64,000 nucleotides of DNA from Leguminivora glycinivorella (GCF_023078275.1 NC_062993.1:744001-808000); one strand, 5' to 3'. Numbered from the stretch's first letter, positions 22,469 to 33,716 are shown. Made by a program: numbers and translations. Notes: generated by a model not told the origin, from the letters alone.

Positions 22469-23431
22469 GTCGCTTAACTTCAAACCTGGGTAAATCCATT
22501 CTGCTATAAGCACAGAATATATAATAGTACAAGTACAGAAGGCCCACTGCTTTGATGTTCACGAAATGCCGCCTTTTTAAATTTCTACAACATTCTAACA
22601 AAGAAACGAGCCGCACGTGCGCTGCGTCGGACGATAGGGTTGCCTATGGTTTAAAACGAATTAATACTCAAATAAAATGTTATACTATTATATTCAAGTC
22701 TTGGGTACTTTCTACGTCTATATACAGTATTTATAAATTTTTGTTTAAGTCCCAACATCACAAGCCTTACTGAACTTTTCCGTGGGACTTAATCAATAGT
22801 AGATCTGTGTAAGATTGTCCTTTATTATTCATGACGTTTATTTCACTAAGCATTAAGCATTCCACACGCGGACGTCGCATATGAACCTTAAAAAATAAAT
22901 CGCGATGTAAAGTAACAATAGTGTTGGGGACATTACCGGGTTGATGATGAAAACTATTACTTGTACCATCACTTTACTTTATTTGCTTATAACAAACATA
23001 TTAACAACCAATTTACAACAATAATTCAAGACTTCTTCACTACAACTCGTCTGTACTCGAACTGGGCCCCCGTCACTGTTTTCCGCCATTTTTATAACAA
23101 TCCAAGATGGCGGGAACCAGTGACTAGTATGAGTCAATTGATATTCTTTAATACTTTCATCATAAATAACAGTAAGATAAATCATAATATAAGGCAAATA
23201 TAAATAATTACTCTTACAATAGAAAGTCCGAACGTGCGTTCTGTGAGAACGCGCGTCACCCCTGATTAGGCCGCGAACTCGCGGCCGCCAGCATGTACTT
23301 GTAGCGCGGCGATAGAATCGCGGAGTGAGCCGCCCCTGCTATAAGGTTGATTATGTTTCAGATCAGTATTATATTTTTTATATATTCAACCTTAAACCAG
23401 AATGGATTTACCCGGTTTGAAGTTAAGCGAC
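22469..23431. mobile_element. 963-bp inverted-repeat segment inside the hAT element
   Basis: GTCGCTTAACTTCAAACC at 22469, then GGGTAAATCCATTCTG, is mirrored at 23396-23431 (CAGAATGGATTTACCC, then GGTTTGAAGTTAAGCGAC). The arms are about 35 bp. It contains a hairpin at about 23072-23125 and a GC-rich, palindrome-rich patch at 23226-23340. It may be a nested DNA element or an internal inverted duplication of the hAT host. Confidence 0.65.
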
Positions 23432-23699
23432 GCAAATATTGGCGCGCAATGGAATCAAGCGATTGATGTTTAGTATCGCAGCACGTGGCAAGCGGAGAGA
23501 TGAGCGAATGACAGGTATAGACCTGTTGGTATTTGATGTACGCCGCTCATGTCCCACCGTCGCGCTAAATTCCGACATCCGCTATAACTTCCGTTTGAAA
23601 AATAACAGAACCGGAACAGAAGCGGATGTGTAAAACAAAACGGAAGTTCCGCAGAAACGGAAGCAGAAGCAGAGCTCCGTTACATCCCTGATACAAGTT

Positions 23700-24470
23700 C
23701 TAGAACTAAAGAGCAAAATAGGGTACTTTCCTATACTTAAAATAAAATATTTTTTTCAGTGCACGAAATAAAGCACTAAATAATTAAGGTCAAGTTAAAA
23801 AAATATCGGTAGCACCATAGAGTAATAGAAACAGAGAGAGCCTCACTGAAGACCGGCTGTGACCCTGCAATGGCGGACGTTTTTTTTAATTTTATTTTAT
23901 GGCTTGGTGGCGGAACATTCAAGCCAGCAATGACAGACGATTTGCGATGTGCAAATACGATTTAAAATCAAAATAATTATAATTCCGGTCAAAATAAAAT
24001 CAATTCTTCATTTAATTTATCAAAAAATAATTATTTTACTTGAAACTTATCTTGTTTTTAACAAATAATAATGACTCAGTGCACCGTGTGCAAGCACTAT
24101 ATAAAAAAAATACTGATCAAATGCTTTATGATTATAAACATCAATTAATATTGAGATTTTACTTAAAATATCGTGATAATGTATCGATTTGCGCATGAAC
24201 AGTTACTCGGTATTTTTTTTTCTTTCGATTGGTGTCATTTTTACACAGTTTGACCACGCATGTAAGCATATTTTCTCATTTTTCTGGAGATGTTTTCGCC
24301 ACGGGCGCCTCGATCCGATCCGATTAGTGGATGAGGTCATAGACAGAGCTGTCAATGTGGATGATAGAATCACAGTTTTTTAGTAAGTATTGAACGTTAC
24401 GTCCGTATAATATTAGGTCCATGGGTAGTATTTAGTTATTTTTAAACATAATTTATATTTAATAAATCGG
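23700..24470. other. Non-coding stretch
   Basis: A somewhat GC-richer patch at 24290-24375 is open on the plus strand but matches no family I know. No other feature is seen. Confidence 0.3.
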
Positions 24471-24477
24471 ATATAAT

Positions 24478-24656
24478 ATCCATACTAACTAATACTTATT
24501 ATACATGGGAAAGTGTGTGTGTCTGTTTGTTTGTCCGTCTTTCACGGCAAAACGGAGTGACGGAGTGAAGATAGTTAAAGGGATGGAGAGATTGGAGAGT
24601 GACATAGGCTATTTTTGTCTCTTTCTAACGCGAGCGAAGCCGCGGGCAAAAGCTAG
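24478..24656 (+). mobile_element. Helitron-like 3' end, copy 1
   Basis: It runs from CCATACTAACTAATACTTAT through GTGTCTGTTTGTTTGTCCG and ACATAGGCTATTTTTGTC to GCGAGCGAAGCCGCGGG, then AAAAGCTAGT. A short GC hairpin followed by CTAG is the usual end of non-autonomous Helitron-like repeats in Lepidoptera. Related copies are at 32905-33125, 33717-33932 and 42803-42935 (minus). The 5' end is not defined. Confidence 0.55.
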
Positions 24657-24659
24657 TAG

Positions 24660-25360
24660 GTAACTTTTATGAAGTAATGAGTTGACTGTGACGTCACTAA
24701 AGTCACTAAATCCTTTTGACAGGTTCTTACAAAGAAACTGATTTGACCAGGTAGTAGCTGACTTTTCTATCCAAAATTAATTCATGCCAATTACAAATAT
24801 TATTACAATCCAGATGTATTAATATGGGTAATTTTCTAAGATAATTAGTCTTATATTTAAACATTTTTAATATCATTCTACAGAATCCACGGCTCCGTCC
24901 AAAATAACCCCAAATCGCTTCAATATTTTGACAACTCCACTTTTATGCAAAATCCTCTTAACAGAGAAAATCAATAAAGTGCGATCGAGACAGACATACA
25001 CACCCCTATGTTAGAAAGAGATAGAAGACAGCCTCCTGATACTCTGAAAACATTATTGCCAAAAGTCATTTTCAAACGATATTTTACCTTAAATTTTAGC
25101 TGTTTGGTTTCAAATTTGTATGAAACTTTCAAATTTTCCACACCTAAAGGTTTAAGTAAAAATGGGGTTTTGTGTATAGTTCTAAGGGTGTTTTTCGTGT
25201 GTTTCAGTGTTAATAGAGGTTATTTCCTGTTGTAATTGGGAGCGATTTCGTAATGGTGATAGATGAGATCGGTTTAAAGTTAGCGAGAGCTTTTAATTGT
25301 TTTATTAGGGTAGAAAATGGCGGGTTTCTTTATTAATTGTTGGTTCGGTGGTTATTTACC
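24660..25360. other. Non-coding stretch
   Basis: No recognised coding sequence or repeat. Confidence 0.3.
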
Positions 25361-25363
25361 TAC

Positions 25364-25690
25364 TTCATCATCATCCTCCTTGCGTTATCCCGGCATTTGC
25401 CATGGCTCACGAGAGCCTGGGGTCTGCTGTGACAACTAATCCCAAGATTTGGCATAGGCACTAGTTTTTACGAAAGCGACTGCCATCTGACCTTCCAAAT
25501 TCAACTAGAACTTATTGGAATTAATCCGATTTCCTCACGATGTTTTCCTTCACCGAATAGCGATTGGCAAATATCAAATGACATTTCGCTCATAAGTTTC
25601 GAAAAATTCATTGGTACGAGCCGGGGTTTGAACCCGCGACCTCCGGATCGTAAGTCGCACGCTCTTACCGCTAAGCCACTAGCGCTTTTT
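25364..25690 (-). mobile_element. tRNA-headed SINE, family A, best copy
   Basis: Read on the minus strand from 25690: AAAAAGCGCTAG, an A box TGGCTTAGCGGTAAGAGC, then a B box GGTTCAAACCC near 25626-25636. The body follows: ATGTCATTTGATATTTGCCA, AAGGAAAACATCGTGAGG, AGATGGCAGTCGCTTTCG and GATTAGTTGTCACAG. It ends in GATGATGATG. A and B boxes with this spacing give an RNA polymerase III promoter typical of tRNA-derived SINEs. It is not a working tRNA gene, since the acceptor stem does not pair. Confidence 0.8.
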
Positions 25691-25770
25691 AGTATCATGG
25701 CATGGCCTACTATTTAACTTAAACTTTCAAGTCTTTCAACAAGGATGTTTACTCCGTTTTAAACACAGAT

Positions 25771-26010
25771 GACTGTGTGGTGACGGGTTAAGAATTTCAC
25801 CACCCCCTTTCTTCCCGTGGGTGTCGTAGAAGGCGACTATGGGATATGGGTTAAATTGTGGCGTAGGCGAGAGGCTGGCAACCTGTCACTGCAATGTCAC
25901 AGTTTCGTTTTCTTTCAACCCCTTATTTGCCAAGAGTGGCACTGAAGCTTTAGTAGTTTCATGTGTTCTGCCTACCCCTTTATGGGATACAGGCGTGATT
26001 GTATGATGAA
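25771..26010 (+). repeat. Interspersed repeat GTGTGGTGACGGGTTAAG, copy 2 (intact)
   Basis: Uninterrupted copy: GTGTGGTGACGGGTTAAG, CCACCCCCTTTCTTCC, GGGTGTCGTAGAAGGCGAC, GAGAGGCTGGCAACCTG, TTTTCTTTCAACCCC and GGGATACAGGCGTGATTG. It serves as the reference that shows copy 1 (17210-17590) is split. Confidence 0.7.
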
Positions 26011-26066
26011 ACATAGATAAACCATAGATTTATATATTATTAAGCTAGATTGAGTTGTTAGGCCAA

Positions 26067-27379
26067 AAAGTGTGTGTCCACATGAGAGGGTAAAGTTGGG
26101 GCTGGTGTCCCTCTCGAACTTATTGCCGCTGTCAAAATCATTTGAATGACGTCATCACTGTCATTATTTGGGGATACCAGTCAATATTCAAAGTTACTAC
26201 CAAATCTACTAATAGGGTGTATTTCAACATACTCGAAATTTGCCTAATTTTGGTGGATTTTTTTAGTTTTGTAATTTTTGTTGAAATTATGTACTCATGT
26301 TACATAACTAATTATTAGCAATGTTATGTATCAATGACCTTTCATTATAATAAGTAGTTTTAGAGAAATTACGATTTCAATGACATGGTCGCCACCAAAA
26401 TTGGTCTACCCACAAAAATAAAAAATAAAATCAAAAATAAAGCCTTTTATTCATTTTTCTAATATTTTCTACTTGAAATAATAAACTTTTAACATGTAAT
26501 AAATACTTTTCAAATAGAAACAAAAACGTTACTGCCCACAATTTGTTCACCACCAAAATTTATGCAATTTTGGTGGAAAAAGTATTACGACCCACCAAAA
26601 TTAGATATTTTTGTGTGGGGCGGACCAATCCAGCAAGGTACGACACTTGTGTCATGTCTAAATGCAGGAACGAACCTGAATGGTCATGTTACGACACGTT
26701 TGTTCGTCTTGCTGCGTCTCGTTTAACCATAAAAATGATTTCAATACTTACCACCAAAATTGGTTCTTTCCCCCGGACAACTTTTGGTGCTCAGTTATAA
26801 GTGTCAAATTGTATAATAATATTGACTTATGTCATCTTAAAATATACTTAATGTAATAAAGAATGAAGTTATGGCAAGTTATCTTTGTAGCTGCGGATTT
26901 ACTGGATTTACCATAGCAATAATCCGCTAAAAACAGGCTCTGGACGCTACACCAAAATTAGAATTTCGATGGAAAAATATTTTTAAATAAATATACATAA
27001 CACTTGTAACAATTTGCAATGTTGCCGAAGGTAGTATGTTAGGATTGGTTTTCATAAAAAAAATTAAAACCCGGAAACAATTAGCCCACACAATGAATTT
27101 CAGCTCCGCCACAAAAAAATCACGCTGAGAAATTCACCCAATACCGAATTAAAGGTTTTTTTTAATTGCGCAAATCTTTGGTTTTATGGCTTCATAATAA
27201 TGACTTACCAATTCGTTACAATCTTTGCCTCGATATAATGCAAAAATAATTTAAGAAGTTTATAAACCTAGTTATCATACAGGTAAAAATACTACTATTA
27301 TAGTAATCTCTTTAACACTGGTCACACGTGCGAGAGGGACACCAGCCCCAACTTTGACCCTCTCATGTGGACACACTTT
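26067..27379. mobile_element. 1.3-kb element with 50-bp inverted ends and CACCAAAATT array
   Basis: The left end GTGTGTGTCCACATGAGAGG, then AAAGTTGGGGCTGGTGTCCC, is mirrored at 27330-27379. The interior is AT-rich and carries seven copies of a CACCAAAATT-type motif in both orientations: near 26246 (minus), 26392, 26550, 26566 (minus), 26592, 26751 and 26950. No transposase frame was recognised. It is probably a non-autonomous DNA transposon; the superfamily is unknown. Confidence 0.75.
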
Positions 27380-27397
27380 CACTAGTCTGGGTGGCTA

Positions 27398-27537
27398 GCC
27401 GAATGGCACAATCGCTCACGAAACGCTCACGAAACGAAGCGCTAGTAGATATCTATCTCTATCGCGCTTGCGTATTGGCGCGACAGAGCCAGCGGCGTAT
27501 CGCTTTCGTTTGGCGTCGGAGAAATGCCATTCGGCTA
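27398..27537. mobile_element. 140-bp MITE, TAGCCGAATGGCA ends
   Basis: TAGCCGAATGGCA at 27398-27410 and TGCCATTCGGCTA at 27525-27537 are exact inverted repeats. The interior is GC-rich for this window, with tandem GCTCACGAAAC units near 27413-27435. It lies only about 20 bp beyond the preceding element. Confidence 0.7.
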
Positions 27538-27679
27538 CGGGGCCTGATAAGAACGCCTTTCTAAGTTTCTACACCGGTGATAAAGTTCAATTTAGTATGG
27601 CAAAAAAAGTGTGAGCTCAGTCCCTATTGAAAGTCCATGAGATAAACCTAGACAAGATGTAAGTAGAGGGTGGTAGAGG

Positions 27680-28078
27680 TTTATACTCCATTTCAACAAT
27701 TTAATAAATTTTTACAACAAAACGGGACTTAATCGCGTAAACACTTACATTTATATTTGGCCCGACGTTTCGAACATCACATTATGTTCGTGGTCACGGG
27801 TAGACTGGCGAGGAATTGCATCAACATCTTCTAGCCGCGCGAGTTTCTCGAACTACCCGCACTTGTTCTTGATTATTCACTTTTGCGCTAGGGTTGTCAC
27901 TTTGCCTACACACAACACTCACGATATCAGCCGGTGTGTCCCTCGGTGTTTTTTCACGCTTACATTTGCTAATCACTGGATTCCACGAACAAGAAATTCC
28001 CTGCCCCTCATTTGGGTTGAAATTTCGATGCTTTTTAATTTCAATCGCTTCACGTACCAAGTCCTTTTGTTCTAAAAT
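27680..28078 (-). pseudogene. Penelope-like element C-terminal and 3' fragment, copy 1
   Basis: On the minus strand the frame reads LVREAIEIKKHRNFNPNEG, then SWNPVI. This resembles the conserved block that follows the GIY-YIG endonuclease at the C-terminus of Penelope-like retroelements (inferred from family knowledge). Downstream (leftward) is the tail: CCACGAACATAATGTGATG, TTCGAAACGTCGGGCC and GCGATTAAGTCCCG. A second copy (40385-40800, plus) has the same REAIEI block and a comparable tail. The reverse transcriptase part is missing, so it is a 5'-truncated dead copy. Confidence 0.6.
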
Positions 28079-28084
28079 TATGAG

Positions 28085-29140
28085 TGCAAATCGTGTTAGT
28101 TTAAATCAATATTACAATTTAATACATTGCAAAGTGATAAAACGTGACATTTTATTACCAAAGCTTTTACAACTCAACAATTATAATAAATGTACGTACA
28201 TCTATTAATTAAAAGTAATTATCCAGATCATATATCGCCCGAATTCCCATACACTTACCCCCATAAACCTCAATAATTCACCATCAATTACAAATCACGG
28301 TTTTATTACTATATCTACCCACATCATCTTCACCACATGCCTTTTAATTGTACACGATTTACCCTACCATCCCCCTAAAAATACACACACCAAAATGTAC
28401 TTTAACACCTTTAAAATAAAAACGAAAATCGTGTGAAAATTATCGGGAGTTTTACAATAGGGGAGAGAAGGGTAGATTGTTCCTAAGGGAAAAGTCGATA
28501 AATTGGTCTTTTAGATCGTTTGGGTAACTGACGGGTAACTGTGGCTAATGTAGTGTAGCCGCGGGGGATTTGCTTGAGCTTGTTATGATAATGGGGGGAA
28601 ATTGGGGCATTTTTGGATCTTTATGTACATATACTAGAGTCTATTGGTGTTCAACTATTTCATAAGCGTTTGGCTTAGTTATGGGAAAAGAGGATCGAGT
28701 ATTATAGAGAGTTACTGTCGAAGTAAAATGTGTAATCACAGTGCATACTGTCTTTTGACACAGGCTTAAAATTTTTGAACTTCAGTTTTGACAATTTGGC
28801 CCATATTCTTAGCTTGATATGTGTTAAAATGTCAAATATTAATATTAGCGCTATCTAGCTGAGCGTACCCCAAAGGTGTAGTGCCATCTAGGCTACCGTA
28901 CCCTTTTCTGTATGGTATTGAGGTACGTTTTTTTTCTTAGACTTTATCTGTCTATACGGAGTTACTCGTATGTCTTTGGATATAGGATAAATATACAGGA
29001 TGAAATAAAAAGGACCGTTCAAACTTTGCACAGTGATTTTTGAGGTCATAATGAACAACTTTTATTATGGGACCAATGCTGAAATCGCGAAAAAAGAAAT
29101 TGGCTGTTCCATAGAAATGAGCATTACAAACCTGTGCATT
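28085..29140. other. Non-coding stretch
   Basis: No gene. A segment near 28995-29130 (AGGACCGTTCAAACTTTGC, TTATGGGACCAATGCTGAA) looks like a dispersed repeat, but I have no second copy in the window to prove it. Confidence 0.3.
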
Positions 29141-29146
29141 ACACGT

Positions 29147-29414
29147 GCGAATAGGTAAATAAATAAATAATTATTGGGGACACCTTACACAGATCAACTT
29201 AGCCCCAAACTAAGCAAAGCTTGTACTATGGCTTGGACGATATACATACTTAAATAGATAAATACATACTTATATACATAGAAAACATCCATGACTCAGG
29301 AACAAATATCTGTGCTCATCACACAAATTAATGCCCTTACCGGGATTCGAACCCAGGACCGCGGCTTAGCAGGCAGGGTCACTACCGACTACCGACTGAG
29401 CCAGACCGGTCGTC
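29147..29414 (-). mobile_element. tRNA-headed SINE, family B
   Basis: Read on the minus strand from 29414: GACGACCGGTC, A box TGGCTCAGTCGGTAG, B box GGTTCGAATCC at 29343-29353, then GGGCATTAATTTGTGTGATG, TATTTGTTCCTGAGTCATGG and GTTTGGGGCTAAGTTGATC. It ends in (TTTA)n. Boxes and spacing fit a pol III tRNA-derived promoter. There is a duplicated TCGGTAG block between the A and B boxes. Confidence 0.8.
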
Positions 29415-29486
29415 ATGTGATTCGCAACTCGTGTGAACTTGAGATACTCCTTTCTGTCATCAACAAAGTAGTAAATTGACAAATTT

Positions 29487-29562
29487 TAGCTGCGAAATTG
29501 CATGGACAAATTATGAATGTATGCATTGATACATTCGCCATGCACTTTTGCAGCTCACTGTA
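29487..29562. mobile_element. Short palindromic element, CAGCTGC family, copy 3
   Basis: TAGCTGCGAAATTGCATGG and CCATGCACTTTTGCAGCTCA form the arms of a ~76-bp palindrome. The centre is ATGAATGTATGCATTGAT. Confidence 0.7.
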
Positions 29563-29564
29563 CG

Positions 29565-31160
29565 TGTATCTTAATGTACAGCTAGCAATACCTTTGTGTA
29601 CCGACTACCTACTTCATCATTTTTCTCTAGACTACTCTAAACCTCATTGTACTATTAGTTTAAACACTAACATTGCATTTAACTCACGACTTGTCTTATT
29701 CATAAACATTGACTCTCAAATCCTTCCCGTGTCTCACATTCTGTTTACCCCTTTTCTGAATCCATTTTGTTAGCATAACAATTTAACACTCGTCCCCGTA
29801 ACGGTGCACAAAAGAACGATGCGAAAAAAGAACAAGATCGTGTAACGGCACTTGATGGACGTTGACGTGAGTCTTTTTGCTTGTTCTTCGGCTAATTTAA
29901 AGGGTATCCTGAGATTGATGTCTATTGTTTAGGTCTTTTTGGAGCGACATTCTTGTAGGTGTAAACGCGAAGGTTGCGAAGGGCCTTAGGATTAGCCTTT
30001 TGTTTTTAAAGGCTTGCTGCAATACAAGTTGACAGGTGATAGAAGTTAGTCTTCTATTTGTTTCAATTTTTTCTATTTCTTCATTAATTCAATACATGGC
30101 AATCACTCGTCAGATATTTGTAAAGTCAATTGTGGGGTTCACCTACGTTCAAGAGTGGTATGGACCATGGACTAGCAACAATGTCACAATTTGCATTCTT
30201 TCAACCCCTAAATTGCCAAGAGTGATTTAAGCGGTTTCATGTGCTCTCTGTGAGTTTATTTAACTTCACTAAACGCAACTATCGAGCGCTCTACGAGCAC
30301 ATATTTGACATTAGCGAAATCATTATCAGTTTGATGAACGCATTTTTTAAGGAAAGTACAAATTTATGATTTATGAATGGATAAATGATTACTTAACTGA
30401 ATTACAATAGTAATTCAATAGCAACATCTACTTAAATCAAATAATGCTGTTGCTATCAAGGCGTTTCAGTAGACAACTCAAATTAAACTGTGGAATTTAC
30501 TGAGTTCATTTGACAGGCTAAGTAGATAGGTTAGCTTGATCTATGGTATATATGACATCTGTGAGAAACGCGGTAGAGATTATTATTTATTTATTATTTA
30601 CCCTGGTGTTGCAGACGACACGCCTTCGCTTGCTCGTTTACAAAAAGAACTTAAAACACAGGTATTCAGCTCAAGTCCACATTACCCAAACCATTTTCCC
30701 AGCCTACCAGATCGATGACAGACGTTTCGCGCGTAAACATTGTTACATTTGTTTATTTGTTCGCCGCCCGATTGTGTTCAAATCGACCAGCGTACGGACG
30801 CATAATGTGATCTTACGTTAAGGGGTGTACAGAATGCGAGACCTGTCAGTGATGTTGAGTTGGCAGACATTGCAGACAAATATGAAATACCTGCCTATAA
30901 TATTTAGTGATGAAATGCAAAAGTGTATGTAAAGTCCAATCTGAATTGAGCTAGCGAGTACTGTTAAGGCTACGAATATACCTACTCGTAAGCATTAGAC
31001 GCACACATGAGAGGAGGACTCTGCCATACTGTGGGATGTACTATATAGGCTGAAATAGGTACTATTATAATATTTAGTGTCTTACCGTAACCGTATGGCT
31101 GAAATACAACCATTGGCTGAAACAGTCTATTACAACCAAAACTTCGGCTGAAAAACTTTT
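29565..31160. other. Non-coding stretch with one repeat fragment
   Basis: A piece at about 30193-30252 (TTCTTTCAACCCCTAAATTG, AGAGTGATTTAAGCGG, TTTCATGTGCTCTC) matches the 3' half of the GTGTGGTGACGGG repeat. A plus-strand frame at 30600-30720 is open but unrecognised. The remainder shows nothing. Confidence 0.4.
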
Positions 31161-31167
31161 AACATTA

Positions 31168-31311
31168 GGCCTGATTTAGACGACGTGCGAACTCGCATGC
31201 GATTTTAGTTACATTGCGGGCTTTTGAGGTTACATACAATTTTGCACAGCCATCAAATACCGCAATGTAATAAAACTCGTATGCGAGTTCTCGTACCGTC
31301 TAATTGGGCCC
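31168..31311. mobile_element. 144-bp MITE with TTA target duplication
   Basis: The left arm TTTAGACGACGTGCGAACTC, then TTACATTGCGG, is mirrored by CCGCAATGTAATAAAACTCG, then CGTACCGTCTAATTGGGCC. TTA flanks both ends (31165-31167 and 31312-31314). A 3-bp TTA duplication is what PIF/Harbinger elements leave. Confidence 0.75.
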
Positions 31312-31319
31312 TTAGGGAA

Positions 31320-31930
31320 TTAAAAGACAACTAAAAAGAGTTTTAAGGAATTCATTCGCAATAAGTTATAATTTTGATCCCCAATTTATTTCATCATTTT
31401 TGAGCAGATTTTCAGTCTGATATACCGCTACAAGTAAAAATCTATACACGAACAAATCTATATAAGAGACGAGATGTTATTACTTAAAAACCTTCAGCTT
31501 AGTACGAAGAAATAGCTTCTGGATTTCACAGTTTTCCAACTAGGTAGATCCATTGTCTTGGATATTGTATACACCCCTGAACAAGTTGGCAACTGTTAAC
31601 CAAATCAGCCTCGGTGATATCTATCGCGCTAAGTTAGTGCGCAGGCGCGACATTTGCGAGTCAGATCCGTGCGGGATGGAAGCCTGACGGGTGGAACAGA
31701 TGGGGAGGGATGTCGCACGGTTTTGTAGCGGCTAAAAAGGCGACGACGCTCTGCTACGCTAACTTTCTATATCCATCGATTGACCGCTGACATGGATTCA
31801 ACAGTCTGTACCATGAGCTTTTGATGTTTTATTTAGAAAAAGAAGCCCCGCGTAGTGGAGGTTCGTCAACTCAGGGATATGGGCGAAGTTTTCACGTTTT
31901 ACTTCCTAGCAATTAGGCTGTCTATTATGT
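31320..31930. other. Non-coding stretch
   Basis: A moderately GC-rich patch lies at 31620-31750. No coding sequence or repeat was recognised. Confidence 0.3.
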
Positions 31931-31937
31931 ACTTCTA

Positions 31938-32337
31938 TCGTGTCCGTCCGGACCTTTTGTCCGTATATTCTCCTGTTCGGGTCTGTCACGTATTTGGTCT
32001 ATGTAACGACTTTGAATTTTAGTCTGTCTCTAGTCTAAATAGTCTAATATTATTATTTTTTTATTTATTATTTATTTGATACACTAGCAGCTCTTCGAGC
32101 TGATGCGTGTATATCACTGCACTTGTGTTTATTTTGCACTCTTCAAAGTTCTAGTATAATTGTCCAGTCTATTTTTGAAACAGTTCACTGACGGCGCACT
32201 TCACTGGCGCAGTTCACTGACGGATATACTTCCATTCTATTACCCGTAGCGTGTCCATCCGGACCTTCCGTCCGTATATTCCACCGTCCGGTTCTGTCAC
32301 GTATTTGGTCGATGTAACGACTCTGAATTTGTTTGCG
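31938..32337 (+). repeat. Direct duplication, about 310-bp period
   Basis: TCCGGACCTTTTGTCCGTATA at about 31950 and TCCGGACCTTCCGTCCGTATA near 32261 start two matching segments. Each continues through GTCACGTATTTGGTC and ATGTAACGAC to a GAATTT end. The spacer holds AGTTCACTGACGG twice (near 32181 and 32209). Confidence 0.7.
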
Positions 32338-32674
32338 GCGTCAGTTTGATCGACACTGATCGGTTACTGCTATTCTCAAGCATCATCCATTATAACCTGA
32401 CCTCTTTTTACATACATTTTAGATATATCTACAGGTATTTATCAAACTGGTTGAGTTACTCGTGTATTGGGATTATGAGGTCCGGTTCTCGTCACCTCAT
32501 TATTCATCTTATTGGATTGATTGTATAAATCAAGAGCATTTTCTTATTTGTAATATTTCGGAATACTTATACTTTCTTATTGGATGTTGGAAATTCATTA
32601 TGTGCAAGAATGGCTCTTGTATTTTAAAATATTTTCTTCAGAACAGAATTATGTTAATTTTTTTTTATACCACG

Positions 32675-32820
32675 TCGGTGGCAAACAGGTATACGGCCCG
32701 CCTGATGGAAAGCGGTCACCGCAACCTATGGACGCCCGCAACTCAAGGGGTGTCACGTGCGCGTTGCCGACCCATTAGAAACTTGTACACTACTCCTTTT
32801 TTGAAGGACCCCATACTGTA
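32675..32820 (+). repeat. Interspersed repeat GGCAAACAGGTATACGGCC
   Basis: Landmarks GGTGGCAAACAGGTATACGG, CCCGCCTGATGGAAAGC, ACGCCCGCAACTC and TGCGCGTTGCCGACCC are known to me as a very common lepidopteran dispersed sequence. There is no second clear copy in this window. The class is not determined. Confidence 0.5.
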
Positions 32821-32904
32821 GTTCATCGTTAAATAAATATATAATGACAAATTTACACACATTTACTGAGTCTCACGGTAAGCTCAAAATGCGTGTGTTG
32901 TGGG

Positions 32905-33125
32905 TACTGGGGGTGTGTGTGTCTGTCTTTCGCAGCAAAACGGAGCGACGCGACGAATTCACGTGATTTTGCTGGAGTGGAGATAACTGAAGGGATGGAG
33001 AGGAGAGTAACATAGGCTACTTTTTGTATCTTTTTAACACCCCGTTTCCCTGGGCGGTTAAAGTTTGTATGAAGCATTCCACGATTTTAGAATTTGACGC
33101 GAGCGAAGCCACGGGCAAAACTAGT
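32905..33125 (+). mobile_element. Helitron-like 3' end, copy 2
   Basis: GTGTGTGTCTGTCTTTCGC, AACATAGGCTACTTTTTGT, CATTCCACGATTTTAGAATT, then GCGAGCGAAGCCACGGGC and ACTAGTG. Same block order as copies at 24478 and 33717. The end reads AAAACTAGT, one base short of the usual AAAGCTAGT. Confidence 0.55.
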
Positions 33126-33129
33126 GTGA

Positions 33130-33710
33130 TACAAGATACACCCATGAAAACATTATGAAACCCCATAAAAGGAATCATATCACAAGCTGTTTTACAAGCG
33201 CCCTGCGCCGCCCTCGATTTATTTAAACCCTTAAGTGCAAGTCGTTTGTCATCGCTCACCCCATCTTGTGGCGAATCTTGAAAAGTTGAAACCCCATCAA
33301 TTTTGTAGGGTCAGCAAGGAAAAAGGATACTGAAACGAAACTAAACTAGGCAAAGCGGCACCACAGGGTTTTACATATTGCACGGAAAATTTCGACCAAA
33401 AAGGATGACCAAAAAGTAATAAAATTATATGAATTACAGTAAGTTTTATTTTAAACTTTTTAAAAGAAAACCCACACCCACATGTGGGTAATGGAGCAAA
33501 AGCTTCATCCAAATTTTGGACGTAATGTGACCACATACAAATATTTCATGAGCATTTTTTTTTCACGCAACCAACCCATATCAAATTGTTTAAGCCATAA
33601 TTTTATTTACTGATCTTTCGTATGGGGTATTTGTTATATAGCGATCTCCTTACCTTTCTTTTTAAGTTCTGGGTTACAGTTAAAATATGTACACATTTTG
33701 ACAAACAGTC
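33130..33710. other. Non-coding stretch between two Helitron-like copies
   Basis: No coding sequence was recognised. The flanking copies have the same orientation. Confidence 0.3.
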
Positions 33711-33716
33711 GAAAGA

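Larger units (their letters stand above)
21793..23690 (-). mobile_element. hAT-type DNA transposon, 1.9 kb, decayed
   Basis: The ends TAGGGATGTAACGGA (21793) and TCCGTTACATCCCTG (23690) are inverted repeats with one mismatch at the outermost base. Both sides are flanked by ATACAAGT (21785-21792 and 23691-23698), an exact 8-bp target duplication as expected for the hAT superfamily. Subterminal GGAAGCGGAAGC-type repeats occur just inside both ends (21820-21895 and 23600-23670). A transposase remnant on the minus strand (22334-22441) supports the class. An inner inverted-repeat segment (22469-23431) interrupts or replaces most of the coding part. Confidence 0.85.

Noticed and set aside
25620..25680. 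tRNA gene
   Set aside because: A and B boxes are present, but the acceptor stem does not pair and the body of a SINE follows. The same holds for 29340-29414 and 40902-40985.
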